Source: Anaerolineae bacterium (GTDB lineage: Bacteria; Chloroflexota; Anaerolineae; Aggregatilineales; Phototrophicaceae). Taken from it: a stretch of DNA of 64,000 nucleotides. The stretch lies in assembly GCA_019912965.1 (NCBI GenBank), contig JAIOHM010000067.1:1-64000 (forward strand), in the 5' to 3' direction. Below are positions 17,084 through 25,034 of the stretch, in pieces. Position 1 is the first letter of the stretch, and every line of letters begins with the position of its first letter. The position numbers were made by a program, and so were the translations under genes. The notes beneath the pieces were generated by a model that had not been told where the DNA came from, made no database searches, and saw only the letters and a list, made by a program, of their open reading frames with translations.

Positions 17084-17942
17084 ACCCCAACGCCAGTGAA
17101 GCTAACCCGACCAGCATCACCGCCGCAGCAGCCAGACGCCGCCGCCCTGCCCCTTCTGCCAGAATACGCACGCCGATGAATGCCCCAATCAAAATGCTGA
17201 ACTGCCGTACTGGAGCCAGCAAGCTCACCGTGCTGACGCGCAGCGCAATCAGGAACAGGATGTAAGACAGCGAATCGAGAATGCCGATGACGATGGCTTC
17301 CCGCCAGTAGGTCTTCCAGCTCACGCGCACCCGTTCCCAATTTTTCAGAGCATGGGGCGTCAGGACGACCATCTGTACCAAACCGCTTGCCCACGTCAAA
17401 ATCAGGGGTGGAATCAACAAATCGCTGACTGCCCATTTATCCCACAGGGTATAAGTCGCAATCGAGAGGCCACACAGCAGACCGTAAGCAATGGCCGGAG
17501 CCGCTTTTTCACGCGCGACGCTGAACGGATTGCCCGTCAGGATAAACACCCCTAAAGCCACCAGCAGCGTGCCAACAATCACAATGGGCGAAGGCCGTTC
17601 CGCGAACAAAATCACCGCACCCATGCTGGCAAGTACCGGGCCAGTGCCGCGCGCCAGCGGATACACCAGCGAAAGATCGCCCACCCGGTAACCGCGTGAG
17701 AGCAAAAAGTAATACACCAGATGCACCAGACACGTCCCAACCAGCGCAATTATTTTATTGAGCGTGAATTCCGGGCGTTCAACCAGCAGAATGTAAACTG
17801 CCAGCGGGAGATAAATAAGTGTGGAAAGGGCGCTGAACAGCCAGACGAATGTCATATCGCCGCCCGCGCGTTTCACCAGATAATTCCAGATGGCGTGCAT
17901 ACAGGCCGAGGTCAAAACGAGTGCAAATGCCAGGGTGGTCAC
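17082..17942 (-). CDS. DMT-superfamily (EamA) transporter
   Basis: A 286-residue integral membrane protein with about ten predicted helices arranged as two EamA repeats (about 5-135 and 150-284), the usual size and layout of drug/metabolite exporters. The first repeat starts MHAIWNYLVKRAGGD and the second repeats the AIAYGLLCGLSIATYTLWDK pattern. The substrate cannot be predicted. The start is GTG 17942 with only a weak AGG upstream. Its stop at 17082 abuts the terminator of the convergent RRM gene. Confidence 0.88.
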   Translation of the reverse strand: MTTLAFALVLTSACMHAIWNYLVKRAGGDMTFVWLFSALSTLIYLPLAVYILLVERPEFTLNKIIALVGTCLVHLVYYFLLSRGYRVGDLSLVYPLARGTGPVLASMGAVILFAERPSPIVIVGTLLVALGVFILTGNPFSVAREKAAPAIAYGLLCGLSIATYTLWDKWAVSDLLIPPLILTWASGLVQMVVLTPHALKNWERVRVSWKTYWREAIVIGILDSLSYILFLIALRVSTVSLLAPVRQFSILIGAFIGVRILAEGAGRRRLAAAAVMLVGLASLALG

Positions 17943-18084
17943 GAGAGGAAACCTTCAGATTGGGATGGTAAATGTTTAAGAAGCGGTTAAGCACTTCCCA
18001 TTTACGATACACCCGTTTGTCAAAGGGTGGTTATAGGTGGTCTATGGTGAGGGAAGTCGTTGTCCGTGACCGGTTTTGGTTGTT

Positions 18085-18118
18085 GATTCGCAAAATTCGT
18101 CAGATTCGTCAGATTCGC
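18085..18118. repeat. Short direct repeats (ATTCGTCAG units)
   Basis: The unit CAGATTCGT and its variants are repeated in tandem around AAAATTCGTCAGATTCGTC. This looks like replication-slippage DNA with no coding role. Confidence 0.6.
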
Positions 18119-18164
18119 ATATGGATTTTTTGAATCTTGCGACTCTTTGGGGGATTGGCGGCGA

Positions 18165-18187
18165 TGGCGGTGGCGGTGGCGGTGGCG
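18165..18187. repeat. GGCGGT tandem microsatellite
   Basis: About four units of GGCGGT/GGTGGC run in an intergenic stretch; copy number may vary between strains. Confidence 0.65.
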
Positions 18188-18362
18188 AAACGGGTTTTTA
18201 TTGGCGACTGTTATGGGTTGATAAGATGCGAAAAAAGCGGCAAATGCGGCGCGGGGGTTTGTGCAGATTTCGCACGTTCCCCGGCGAGGATAGAACACTT
18301 ACCAGATTAGCACAAAAGTTCGTATCTGTCAATTGTATAACGGTTTGAAAATGAGGGTAAAT

Positions 18363-18401
18363 CCACCCCACCCCAAACCCCTCCCCGTACCGGAGAGGGG
18401 C
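18363..18401. repeat. REP-like C-run/G-run palindrome (copy 1)
   Basis: A run of CCACCCCACCCC followed by CCCCTCCCCG-TA-CCGGAGAGGGG forms an imperfect hairpin 14 bases from the STAND gene's stop codon. It resembles the palindrome at 19671-19712 inside the same gene. Confidence 0.55.
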
Positions 18402-18414
18402 TTTAGAGACGCTT

Positions 18415-20955
18415 TCACCCCTTGAGTTTCGCTTCAGCGGCGGCAATCCAGCGCAGCATTTTATCGGCATCCTCAAAGGCTTCCATCTGGCGGTAGTAGA
18501 TTTCGGCTTCGCGCCAGCAGGCGATGGCGGCGTTTAGGTCGTCTAAATCCTCGTAGGTGAGGCCGAGGTTAAGTTGTGTGTTGGCATAACTCAGCGGAGC
18601 GAGGATAGGAGTACGGTATTTTAGCGCAGCTTGATAGCAGGCGATGGCCCGTTGCAGGTTGGCGGCGTGGTCTTCGATCTTGGACAAATCCCAGTAGGCA
18701 GTCCCCAGATTGTTCTGGGTCATGGCATAATCCAGCGGGGCGGCGGACGGCGTGCGGTATTCCAGTGCGGCTTGATAGCTCACAATGGCGCGGCGGAGGT
18801 TGGCTCCCCGATCTTCAAGGGCTGCCAGATCGCTGTAGGCAGTCCCCAGATTGTTCTGGGTTGTGGCATAAGCCAGCGGGGCGGCGGACGGGGTGTAGTA
18901 TTCCAGCGCGGCTTGATAGCTCTCGATGGCACGGCGCAGGTTGTTTACGCGGTCTTCGATGGCAGCCAGATCGTTGTAGGCAGTCCCCAGATTGTTCTGG
19001 GTCATGGCATAACTCAGCGGAGCGGCGGCTGGTGTACGATATTCCAGCGCGGCTTGATAGCTTTCAATGGCGCGGCGCAGGTTGTTTACGAGGTCTTCGA
19101 TTTCAGCCAGCGTTTGGTAGGCAGCCCCCAGATTGTTCTGGGTCATGGCATAATCCAGCGGGGCGGCGGCGGGGGTGTAGTATTGCAGCGCGGCCTGATA
19201 GCTCTCGATAGCCCGTTGCAGATTTTCGCGGCGGCTGCCAAGAGGGTGATTTCGGTAGTCAATTCCGAGACTATTTTGGGCATTTGCCCACAGCATTTTG
19301 TCTGGATGTTCAGCTAATTTGTCAGCTACCCTTTTCGACCAATCCAATTTTTGTGCGAACCGTCCACGATTTTGGGAAAAAATTCCACAAGCATTTGCTA
19401 ACCACAAGGCATCCTCACCATCACGGGTGGCGAATGCCCACTCGAAAGCGGATTCCAGATTAGCCGATTCGGGGTCGAGACCGAGGTAATCCTGTTTTTT
19501 GCGGTGGTTGTTAGCCAATGCTTTGTAGTAGTCGTAGTGCGGTGTGTGGGCGGCGGGGTCTTCGCCTACGGCGGCGATGACTAAAGGGTCGATGGTGTAG
19601 CGGTTGCCATCGAAGGTGATGAAGCGGTAGGTTTGCAGGGTGGATAGGGCGTCATCAAGGTCAGAAGAAACCTCACCCCCCAGCCCCCTCTCCACTTCGT
19701 AGAGAGGGGGAGACGCAATCGCTTTTGCCGCAGCGTAGGTGAAGCCGCCGCGACAGACGTTGAGGCGTTTGAGGGTATTCGCAGGCTGTTCGCCGTGTGC
19801 TTCGGTCATCTGGCGCAGGGTTTTGAGGATCATCTCATCCAGCGCGTCCTGTGCGCCTTTGCTTTTCAGGTCGGTCAAATCCGCGAGGACTTTGGCGACC
19901 GGGAACTTCTTCATCAAGCCGACCGCCCATTCGATCAAACGGGGGTGAAAGCGAGATTCTTTGGCAATCGCGGCGGCGTGCGAGTTTAAATCCGTCTGTA
20001 CGCGCAACGATTCGCCCATATCCAGCACGACTTTGGCGGCGAAGTCGGGCATCAGGGTGCGCGGGGTATGTACACCGCAGCGAAACAAATCCGGCCATTC
20101 GACGCGGCTGGTGAGCAAAACCTGTGAACCAGCATCGGCCAGATCATCCACCAATTTGACGTATGCCGCGCGGCGTGGGTCATCGGCAGGGACAGATTCG
20201 GCGTTATCCAGAATGATGAGCCGTTTGGATGAACGCAGCTTTTTGAGGACGGCGGGACGGTCAGCAGTGATTTCGAGGTTAAAATGGTCGCGTAATAATT
20301 CGATCACCTCATCCGGGCGGGAAATATCGCCCGCCGTATGCCACACCGCGCCATCCACATCGGGGCTGGTGAGGGCAAGTTCGGCAGCAAGGCGCGATTT
20401 GCCGAGTCCACCCATGCCCAATATGGCTGCGGGTGCAAGTTTGAGCAGGCGTTTGACTGCGTTCAAATCGTCGTCGCGTCCGGTCATGGGGATGGTCGTC
20501 AAGCGGCGGTCGATGTGTCCGGTGATTGGGCGCAGGATTTTTACGGGGGCATCCGGTGGCAGGGCTTCGCCTTTCATGGCCGCAATTAGCGCCCGCATCC
20601 CGCTGGAAAAATCCGTATGTAAATCGACATATTGAATGGTGTTCAAGCGCCACGGAAATTGTTGGGCTTCAACCGGGGCAATCAGAGCGACGAACAGCGG
20701 TTTGTTCAGCTTTGAGAGGATGAAGCGATATTCGGCTTCACATTCGGGGGAAGCCGCCGAATGGGGCGAGAGGATGAATAAACCGGCTTCACATTCGACC
20801 AGCGCGGTTTGTATCTGTTGACTCCAGTTATCCCCCGGCCCGATGCCGTCGCAGTGGTCAACCCACACGCTAATTCCGGCAGATTCCAGATCATTATGAA
20901 TTCTGGTGACAGCGGAGTCATCGGCGGTGGCGTGGCTGACGAAAATGGGCGGCAT
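18415..20955 (-). CDS. TIR-NB-ARC-TPR STAND protein (NLR-like)
   Basis: An 846-residue STAND ATPase. The TIR domain (1-130) starts PPIFVSHATADD and has a candidate NADase glutamate E75 in S-x-x-C-x-x-E (S69, C72, E75). An NB-ARC P-loop NTPase (about 158-330) has Walker A GMGGLGKS (180-187), Walker B (LIILDNAE) and the sensor block QVLLTSR. A winged-helix-like linker follows, then tetratricopeptide repeats (about 560-830) in 47-residue units with RAIxSYQAAL and TQNNLGxAY. Bacterial TIR-STAND proteins are known in antiphage defence, sensing through the repeats and depleting NAD through TIR. That role here is inference: no partner defence gene is adjacent. A REP-like palindrome is translated within the protein as SPPLYEVERGLGGEV. 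Confidence 0.92.
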   Translation of the reverse strand: MPPIFVSHATADDSAVTRIHNDLESAGISVWVDHCDGIGPGDNWSQQIQTALVECEAGLFILSPHSAASPECEAEYRFILSKLNKPLFVALIAPVEAQQFPWRLNTIQYVDLHTDFSSGMRALIAAMKGEALPPDAPVKILRPITGHIDRRLTTIPMTGRDDDLNAVKRLLKLAPAAILGMGGLGKSRLAAELALTSPDVDGAVWHTAGDISRPDEVIELLRDHFNLEITADRPAVLKKLRSSKRLIILDNAESVPADDPRRAAYVKLVDDLADAGSQVLLTSRVEWPDLFRCGVHTPRTLMPDFAAKVVLDMGESLRVQTDLNSHAAAIAKESRFHPRLIEWAVGLMKKFPVAKVLADLTDLKSKGAQDALDEMILKTLRQMTEAHGEQPANTLKRLNVCRGGFTYAAAKAIASPPLYEVERGLGGEVSSDLDDALSTLQTYRFITFDGNRYTIDPLVIAAVGEDPAAHTPHYDYYKALANNHRKKQDYLGLDPESANLESAFEWAFATRDGEDALWLANACGIFSQNRGRFAQKLDWSKRVADKLAEHPDKMLWANAQNSLGIDYRNHPLGSRRENLQRAIESYQAALQYYTPAAAPLDYAMTQNNLGAAYQTLAEIEDLVNNLRRAIESYQAALEYRTPAAAPLSYAMTQNNLGTAYNDLAAIEDRVNNLRRAIESYQAALEYYTPSAAPLAYATTQNNLGTAYSDLAALEDRGANLRRAIVSYQAALEYRTPSAAPLDYAMTQNNLGTAYWDLSKIEDHAANLQRAIACYQAALKYRTPILAPLSYANTQLNLGLTYEDLDDLNAAIACWREAEIYYRQMEAFEDADKMLRWIAAAEAKLKG
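18600..19240. repeat. 141-bp tandem repeats encoding TPR units
   Basis: Five copies of a 141-base (47-codon) unit follow one another; the RAIESYQAAL-coding segment recurs near 18621, 18763, 18904, 19045 and 19186. The central copies are nearly identical at DNA level, including third codon positions, which points to recent duplication or gene conversion. Confidence 0.88.
19671..19712. repeat. REP-like palindrome inside a coding sequence (copy 2)
   Basis: CCTCACCCCCCAG, then the stem CCCCCTCT..AGAGGGGG (8 bp, perfect) lies in frame within the STAND gene. It is translated as SPPLYEVERGLGGEV in the linker between the NTPase and TPR regions. The sequence type matches the copy downstream of the same gene. 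Confidence 0.65.
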
Positions 20956-21170
20956 GGGGGCTGCTCCGGCAATCTGACGTGGGCGTTATAAGCACATATT
21001 AGCACGAATGGGGATTTTTGGTTATTCGTTCATCGCTGCCAGATCAGTCGTAGAGGAGACCGGCCCGGTCGCCCACAGGCAAATGCGGTTGGTGTCCGGT
21101 AGGGGTGGGGTTAGGCGGGGGTTCGTCATTTGCGTAATAATCACCTGATACACCCTGTTTATCAGGTAAC

Positions 21171-21207
21171 AAAAAAGGTCGGGGCGTAACAATGCTACGC
21201 CCCAACC
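21171..21207 (-). terminator. Intrinsic terminator of the serine-biosynthesis operon
   Basis: Read on the minus strand, GGTTGGGGCGTA (21207-21196) and TACGCCCCGACC (21188-21177) pair around a 7-base loop and are followed by TTTTTT. The stop of serA is 5 bases upstream. The stem also resembles the dispersed GTAGGGGC palindromes, so a mobile palindrome may have been recruited as terminator. Confidence 0.85.
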
Positions 21208-21211
21208 TCCA

Positions 21212-22177
21212 TTACTTCACTAACACGGCTGCATTGACCACGTTTTTGTAGGTGCTGTTCAGCAGCACATCCACGATCAACTGTGCGGCTTCGATGGCAA
21301 CCGCAACCTGTGCTTCGTCGGTGCTGGCGGCCAAGTGCGGCGTATCGATCACACCGGGCAAGCCGATCAACGGGTGACCTGCGGGCGGCGGTTCTTCGCC
21401 ATAGACATCCAACGCTGCCCCGGCAACCTGCCCACTCTTGATGGCTTCGGCCAAATCCGCTTCGTTGATGAGCGCCCCACGTGCGGCGTTGACGATGCGA
21501 ACGCCTTTTTTCATGGTGACGAGGGTATCGCGGTTAATCATCTCGCGGGTTTCGTCCGTGATGACGCTGTGCAGGGTGATAAAATCGGCGCGAGCATAAA
21601 GCGTCTCCAGACTGACCATCTCCACGCCCAAATCGGCTGCAAAATCCGCCGGGATGAACGGGTCGTAGGCGATCACGGTCATCTCAAAAGCCTGCGCGCG
21701 CTTGGCAACCGCCCGCCCGATGCGTCCGAAACCAACCACACCGAGGGTCTTGCCGCGCAGTTCGACGCCCTGAAACGATTTGCGATCCCATTTGCCGCTG
21801 TTGAGCGAATCGTAAGCCTGCGGAATGTGCCGTGCCAGCGCCAGCATCAGGCCGAAAGTGAATTCGGCGGTGGCGATGGTATTGCCGTCGGGCGTGTTCA
21901 TCACAGCGATGCCCTTGGCGCTGGCGGCGTCCAGATCGACATTATCGACACCCACTCCGGCGCGGGCGATGGCCTTCAGCTTCGTGGCGGCGTTGATGAG
22001 GGCGGCGTCGGCTTTGGTTCCGCTGCGGATGATGAGCGCGTCCGCATCGGCAATGGCGGCGAGGGTTTCTTCGCGCTTCATCTGCCCCGGCGCGGTCACT
22101 TTTAATCCGGCCTGTTCGAGAATTTCAACCGCTTTTTTGTTTACGCTGTCGGGTACGAGTACATGAAATTGGGTCAC
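21212..22177 (-). CDS. serA: D-3-phosphoglycerate dehydrogenase, short form
   Basis: A 321-residue NAD-dependent 2-hydroxyacid dehydrogenase catalysing the first step of serine synthesis from 3-phosphoglycerate. It has the Rossmann loop GFGRIGRA, catalytic Arg in NAARGALI, Glu in DVYGEEPP and His in DTPHLAAST. It lacks the ASB and ACT domains of long SerA proteins, so feedback control by serine through an ACT domain is absent. The start is GTG 22177, two bases after the TAG stop of the aminotransferase, so the pair is translationally coupled. Confidence 0.92.
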   Translation of the reverse strand: MTQFHVLVPDSVNKKAVEILEQAGLKVTAPGQMKREETLAAIADADALIIRSGTKADAALINAATKLKAIARAGVGVDNVDLDAASAKGIAVMNTPDGNTIATAEFTFGLMLALARHIPQAYDSLNSGKWDRKSFQGVELRGKTLGVVGFGRIGRAVAKRAQAFEMTVIAYDPFIPADFAADLGVEMVSLETLYARADFITLHSVITDETREMINRDTLVTMKKGVRIVNAARGALINEADLAEAIKSGQVAGAALDVYGEEPPPAGHPLIGLPGVIDTPHLAASTDEAQVAVAIEAAQLIVDVLLNSTYKNVVNAAVLVK

Positions 22178-22179
22178 AA

Positions 22180-23265
22180 CTAAGCTCCGATAAATTCGTC
22201 GAGGCCGGAAAGGACTTCTTCCAGCGTTGAGATGGTCATATCGCCCATGTGCGCGATGCGGAAGGTTTTACCCTTGATCTTGCCGTAGCCTTTGTCCATC
22301 GAGAAGCCTTTGCCGCCCATGAACTTCGCCATATCGTCCACATTGATGTTACGACCATTGGCGACGGTGGTTACGGTTGGGGAACGGTAGCCATCCTGCG
22401 CGAAGACGCCGAATTCGCGGCTGTCTGCCCACGTAATGGTCAAATCGCGCATCTGAGCGTGGCGCATCCAGCGGTTCTCCAGCCCTTCCGCCAGCACATC
22501 GTCAAGTTGTCTGTCGGCGGCGAACATCAGGGAAACGGGCGGTGTGGATGGGGTGTTGTTTTTCTTCAGGCTGGATTCGATTTCGAGGAAGTCGAAGTAG
22601 TAACCCCGATTGGTGACCTGTTTAGCCCGATCCAGCACACGGTCGCTGACGGCGGCGAAAGCCAATCCGGGCGGGAGGGCGAAGGCTTTCTGCGAGGAAG
22701 TCAGGGCAAAGTCGATGCCCCATTCATCCACGCGCAGTTCGATGCCCAAAAAGCCGCTGACGGTATCTACCAGATAGAGCGTTTCATCGTACTGGCGGAC
22801 GATTTCGCCAATTTCCTTGATCGGGTTGGTGACGCCGGTGCTGGTTTCGTTATGCACAACACAAACAGCGTCGTAGGCTTCTTTTTGCAGCGCCTCGGCC
22901 ACCATTTCCGGTGTGTGCGCCTGCCCCCATTCAACGGCGATGATATCGACCTGCTTGCCGTTCAACTGGCTGACTTCCGCCCAGCGTTCACTGAATGCGC
23001 CGCCGACCAGATGTAAAGCCTTGCGCCCATCGCGGATACAGTTGCGGGAAGCACCTTCCCATAAGCCTGTACCGGATGAACCTTGAACGAAAACCCGACT
23101 CTGGGTAACAAATGCCTGCCGCAGTTTAGTCTGCAAGCGGGCAAATAATTCTTCAAAGGCTTTGGAACGGTGGCCGATCATCCATTCGGTTTGCGCCTCC
23201 AAAATTTCGCGGCGGACTTCCACCGGGCCGGGAATCACCAGCCGTTTATGATTGTTCTGGGTCAT
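22180..23265 (-). CDS. Class V aminotransferase, probable phosphoserine/serine-pyruvate type
   Basis: A 361-residue PLP enzyme, fold type I class V. It opens LVIPGPVEVRREIL, typical of the alanine-glyoxylate / serine-pyruvate / non-classical phosphoserine aminotransferase branch. PLP lysine lies in TSSQKAFALPPG and the preceding aspartate in LVDTVSGFLG. Being directly upstream of serA makes phosphoserine aminotransferase (step two of serine synthesis) the best guess; photorespiratory-type transamination is the alternative. GGAGG lies 12 bases before the ATG. Confidence 0.87.
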   Translation of the reverse strand: MTQNNHKRLVIPGPVEVRREILEAQTEWMIGHRSKAFEELFARLQTKLRQAFVTQSRVFVQGSSGTGLWEGASRNCIRDGRKALHLVGGAFSERWAEVSQLNGKQVDIIAVEWGQAHTPEMVAEALQKEAYDAVCVVHNETSTGVTNPIKEIGEIVRQYDETLYLVDTVSGFLGIELRVDEWGIDFALTSSQKAFALPPGLAFAAVSDRVLDRAKQVTNRGYYFDFLEIESSLKKNNTPSTPPVSLMFAADRQLDDVLAEGLENRWMRHAQMRDLTITWADSREFGVFAQDGYRSPTVTTVANGRNINVDDMAKFMGGKGFSMDKGYGKIKGKTFRIAHMGDMTISTLEEVLSGLDEFIGA

Positions 23266-23466
23266 TGTTTATACGAGCCTCCTGCGGGGAATACCCTTCA
23301 TTTGTGACAGGTCGCACAATTCTAGCTTAGGGCGTAGGGCGCAAGCAATGGGCATAGAGGTGTGCAAAATATCCGAAAAGCAGCGCCTTTCTACCGTCAT
23401 TTTACACGCCCCGATGGGCGCACGGGGAATCCAAAGAGAACCGGGGTTAAGAAATATGGGAACATG

Positions 23467-23493
23467 AAAAATCCCCGACATAGAGCCGGGGAT
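23467..23493 (-). terminator. Intrinsic terminator after the GAF gene
   Basis: On the minus strand ATCCCCG (23493-23487) pairs with CGGGGAT (23477-23471) and runs into TTTTT. It lies 20 bases past the stop at 23513 and closes the kbl-2TM-kinase-GAF unit. Confidence 0.78.
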
Positions 23494-23512
23494 CGGAGAG
23501 CGCCTTTATTGT

Positions 23513-24121
23513 TCAGGCAGTTTCGGGCTGCATCCGTTCGATGTCGGCAAGGGCTTCGCCCGCAAATCGGCAGAGCAAGCCGAGCAGCGCCAGATCAGAC
23601 TCGGAGAAGGGTTCGTCACCCGGCTGGTTCAAGGCTTCGATCAGGCCATAGACGGTACGATCACCAATCAGCGGGGCGGCAGCGATGGATTGGGTTCGGA
23701 AGGTAAATTGGTCGTCAATTGTACCTGTGAAGCGGGCGTCCCGGCGCACATCGCGCACGAGAGTCGGCTGGGCATTTTTGATGACCCACCCTGCTACACC
23801 CTCATCTGCCGGGATGCGATAGCCTTTCAGGTTGGCAGCCAACGACCCCTTTACCAGCACAAAGGCGAGTTCATTGGTTTCGTCATCCAAAAGCAGGAGG
23901 GAGCCGTCCGGCGCATTCATTAGATTCATGGCCTTCAGAAAAATCTGTTCCAACAGCGGCAGCAGTTCGGCATCGCTGGTGAAATTTTTCTCGGCCAGCG
24001 TGAGGTCATTGAGAATCTGCACAAATTCACGCAGGTTGCGGAGTTCTTCCTGAAGCCGTTCGTTTTCGGATTGCAGGCGGGCATTTTCCCGTCGCATCAC
24101 GGCCATCGGATTCATCGCCAT
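23513..24121 (-). CDS. Coiled-coil GAF-domain protein
   Basis: A 202-residue soluble protein. Residues 9-40 form a heptad-like coiled coil (ENARLQSENERLQEELRNL), followed by one GAF domain (about 45-195: GSLLLLDDETNELAFV, GVAGWVIKNAQPTLVRDV, IAAAPLIGDRTVYGLIEALN). There is no output domain. It probably dimerises and binds a ligand or another signalling protein. GGAGG lies upstream of the start. It is 84 bases after the 2TM gene and ends at an intrinsic terminator, so it may be the last gene of the kinase/2TM unit. Confidence 0.87.
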   Translation of the reverse strand: MAMNPMAVMRRENARLQSENERLQEELRNLREFVQILNDLTLAEKNFTSDAELLPLLEQIFLKAMNLMNAPDGSLLLLDDETNELAFVLVKGSLAANLKGYRIPADEGVAGWVIKNAQPTLVRDVRRDARFTGTIDDQFTFRTQSIAAAPLIGDRTVYGLIEALNQPGDEPFSESDLALLGLLCRFAGEALADIERMQPETA

Positions 24122-24205
24122 AGCCCAGAACCTCCAAGCTGTATCGTGGTCTAACTCTATTGTAATGTGGTTTTGGAGGCGCGCGAATAGGTGGTTAGTA
24201 CGCGG

Positions 24206-24616
24206 TTAGGTTTGTTTGAGGTTAGCAGCGGCTTCGCCTTCCCAATCGTCATCGACTACATCCAGCAGTTCGCCATCGGCACTGAGTCGGGTGACTGCAT
24301 CACGCTTGCGTTTGCTTTTTTCGAGCTGTGTGGTTCCCTGAAACTGGCGTTCGCGTTCGATGGCTTTGTCAATCGCCCGTTCGCGCATTTCAGCCAGCAG
24401 GAAATTCACACCATGAATCGCCAGCCCGACGAACCATAACCCAGAGAATGCGATTAAGACGGTTTCCCAAAAACCATCCGGCTGCAACCCGATCCACAGC
24501 AGCGCATTGATGACCATAAAAGTGACCAAATGCCCGAAGAACTGTGCACGACCTTCGTATCGTTTGGTTATGCGGCGGCGAATCTCGTCGTAGTATTGTT
24601 GGTCTTTGTCAGCCAT
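24206..24616 (-). CDS. 2TM-domain protein (paralogue 3)
   Basis: A 136-residue protein with a basic N-terminal helix (DEIRRRITKRYEGR), two membrane helices (about 27-45 and 55-75) and a cytoplasmic tail. The tail ends in RLSADGELLDVVDDD, close to the endings of its neighbours (L-S/T-x-DGE-I/L-x-x-V). It matches the 2TM domain found at the C-terminus of the adjacent serine/threonine kinase. GGAGG precedes the start. It is co-directional with its paralogue 16 bases upstream. Function unknown; pairing with the kinase's own 2TM domain is plausible but inferred. Confidence 0.85.
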   Translation of the reverse strand: MADKDQQYYDEIRRRITKRYEGRAQFFGHLVTFMVINALLWIGLQPDGFWETVLIAFSGLWFVGLAIHGVNFLLAEMRERAIDKAIERERQFQGTTQLEKSKRKRDAVTRLSADGELLDVVDDDWEGEAAANLKQT

Positions 24617-24632
24617 AGCCTACCGCCTCCGT

Positions 24633-25022
24633 TTAATTGCGTCTGTACTGGTTGGATGCCTCGTCTTCGATGATTTCGATTTCGCCGTCTTCGGTCAGTT
24701 CCAGACGGTTTTCGTTCTTGGGTTTTTCGTAAAGGCCGCGCCGCGCCAGTTCACTTTCGACTTCGCGCTGAATGGCATCTTCACGACGATCCGCACCTGC
24801 GCCATATTTGGTGTAGTACTCAATGAAATGGCTGATCCACCCAATGCCCCATCCAAAGGTGACGAACATCGGCCACGGGAAATAATCGCCTCCGGTGAAC
24901 ATCCAAAATAACCACAGCATGATGTTGGTCAGGACGAATGCAATCGTATGTATGACGAGTTCACTGCGTTGTTTGTAGCGTTTTTCGATCTTCAGACGTA
25001 TTTTTTCGTAGTTATCGTCCAT
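24633..25022 (-). CDS. 2TM-domain protein (paralogue 2)
   Basis: 129 residues. It is the closest relative of the kinase's C-terminal region: KIRLKIEKRYKQR, two helices (about 23-41 and 50-70), then GWGIGWISHFIEYYTKYG and the acidic ending LELTEDGEIEIIEDE. AGGAGG is 8 bases before the ATG. It follows the kinase by 12 bases. The near-match to the kinase's own C-terminus suggests duplication of the kinase's membrane module as a separate protein. Confidence 0.88.
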   Translation of the reverse strand: MDDNYEKIRLKIEKRYKQRSELVIHTIAFVLTNIMLWLFWMFTGGDYFPWPMFVTFGWGIGWISHFIEYYTKYGAGADRREDAIQREVESELARRGLYEKPKNENRLELTEDGEIEIIEDEASNQYRRN

Positions 25023-25034
25023 CGTTATATCCTC

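Larger units (their letters stand above)
17943..18414. other. Gene-free stretch with simple repeats and a palindrome
   Basis: This 472-base gap has no credible gene. It holds ATTCGTCAG-type direct repeats (18085-18118), a GGCGGT tandem run (18165-18187) and a G/C-run palindrome next to the STAND gene (18363-18401). Short frames in it translate to low-complexity or repeat peptides without initiation signals. Confidence 0.6.

Noticed and set aside
18020..18298. Frames with poly-His/Arg or Gly-rich translation near the simple repeats
   Set aside because: They translate the GGCGGT and ATTCGTCAG repeats; no SD and no family resemblance.
18600..19240. Regular spacing suggesting a CRISPR-like or minisatellite array
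   Set aside because: The 141-base period is 47 codons and continuous in frame; it encodes TPR units, with no spacers.
22249..23016. 255-residue plus-strand frame
   Set aside because: Antisense to the class V aminotransferase; composition is typical of a shadow frame.
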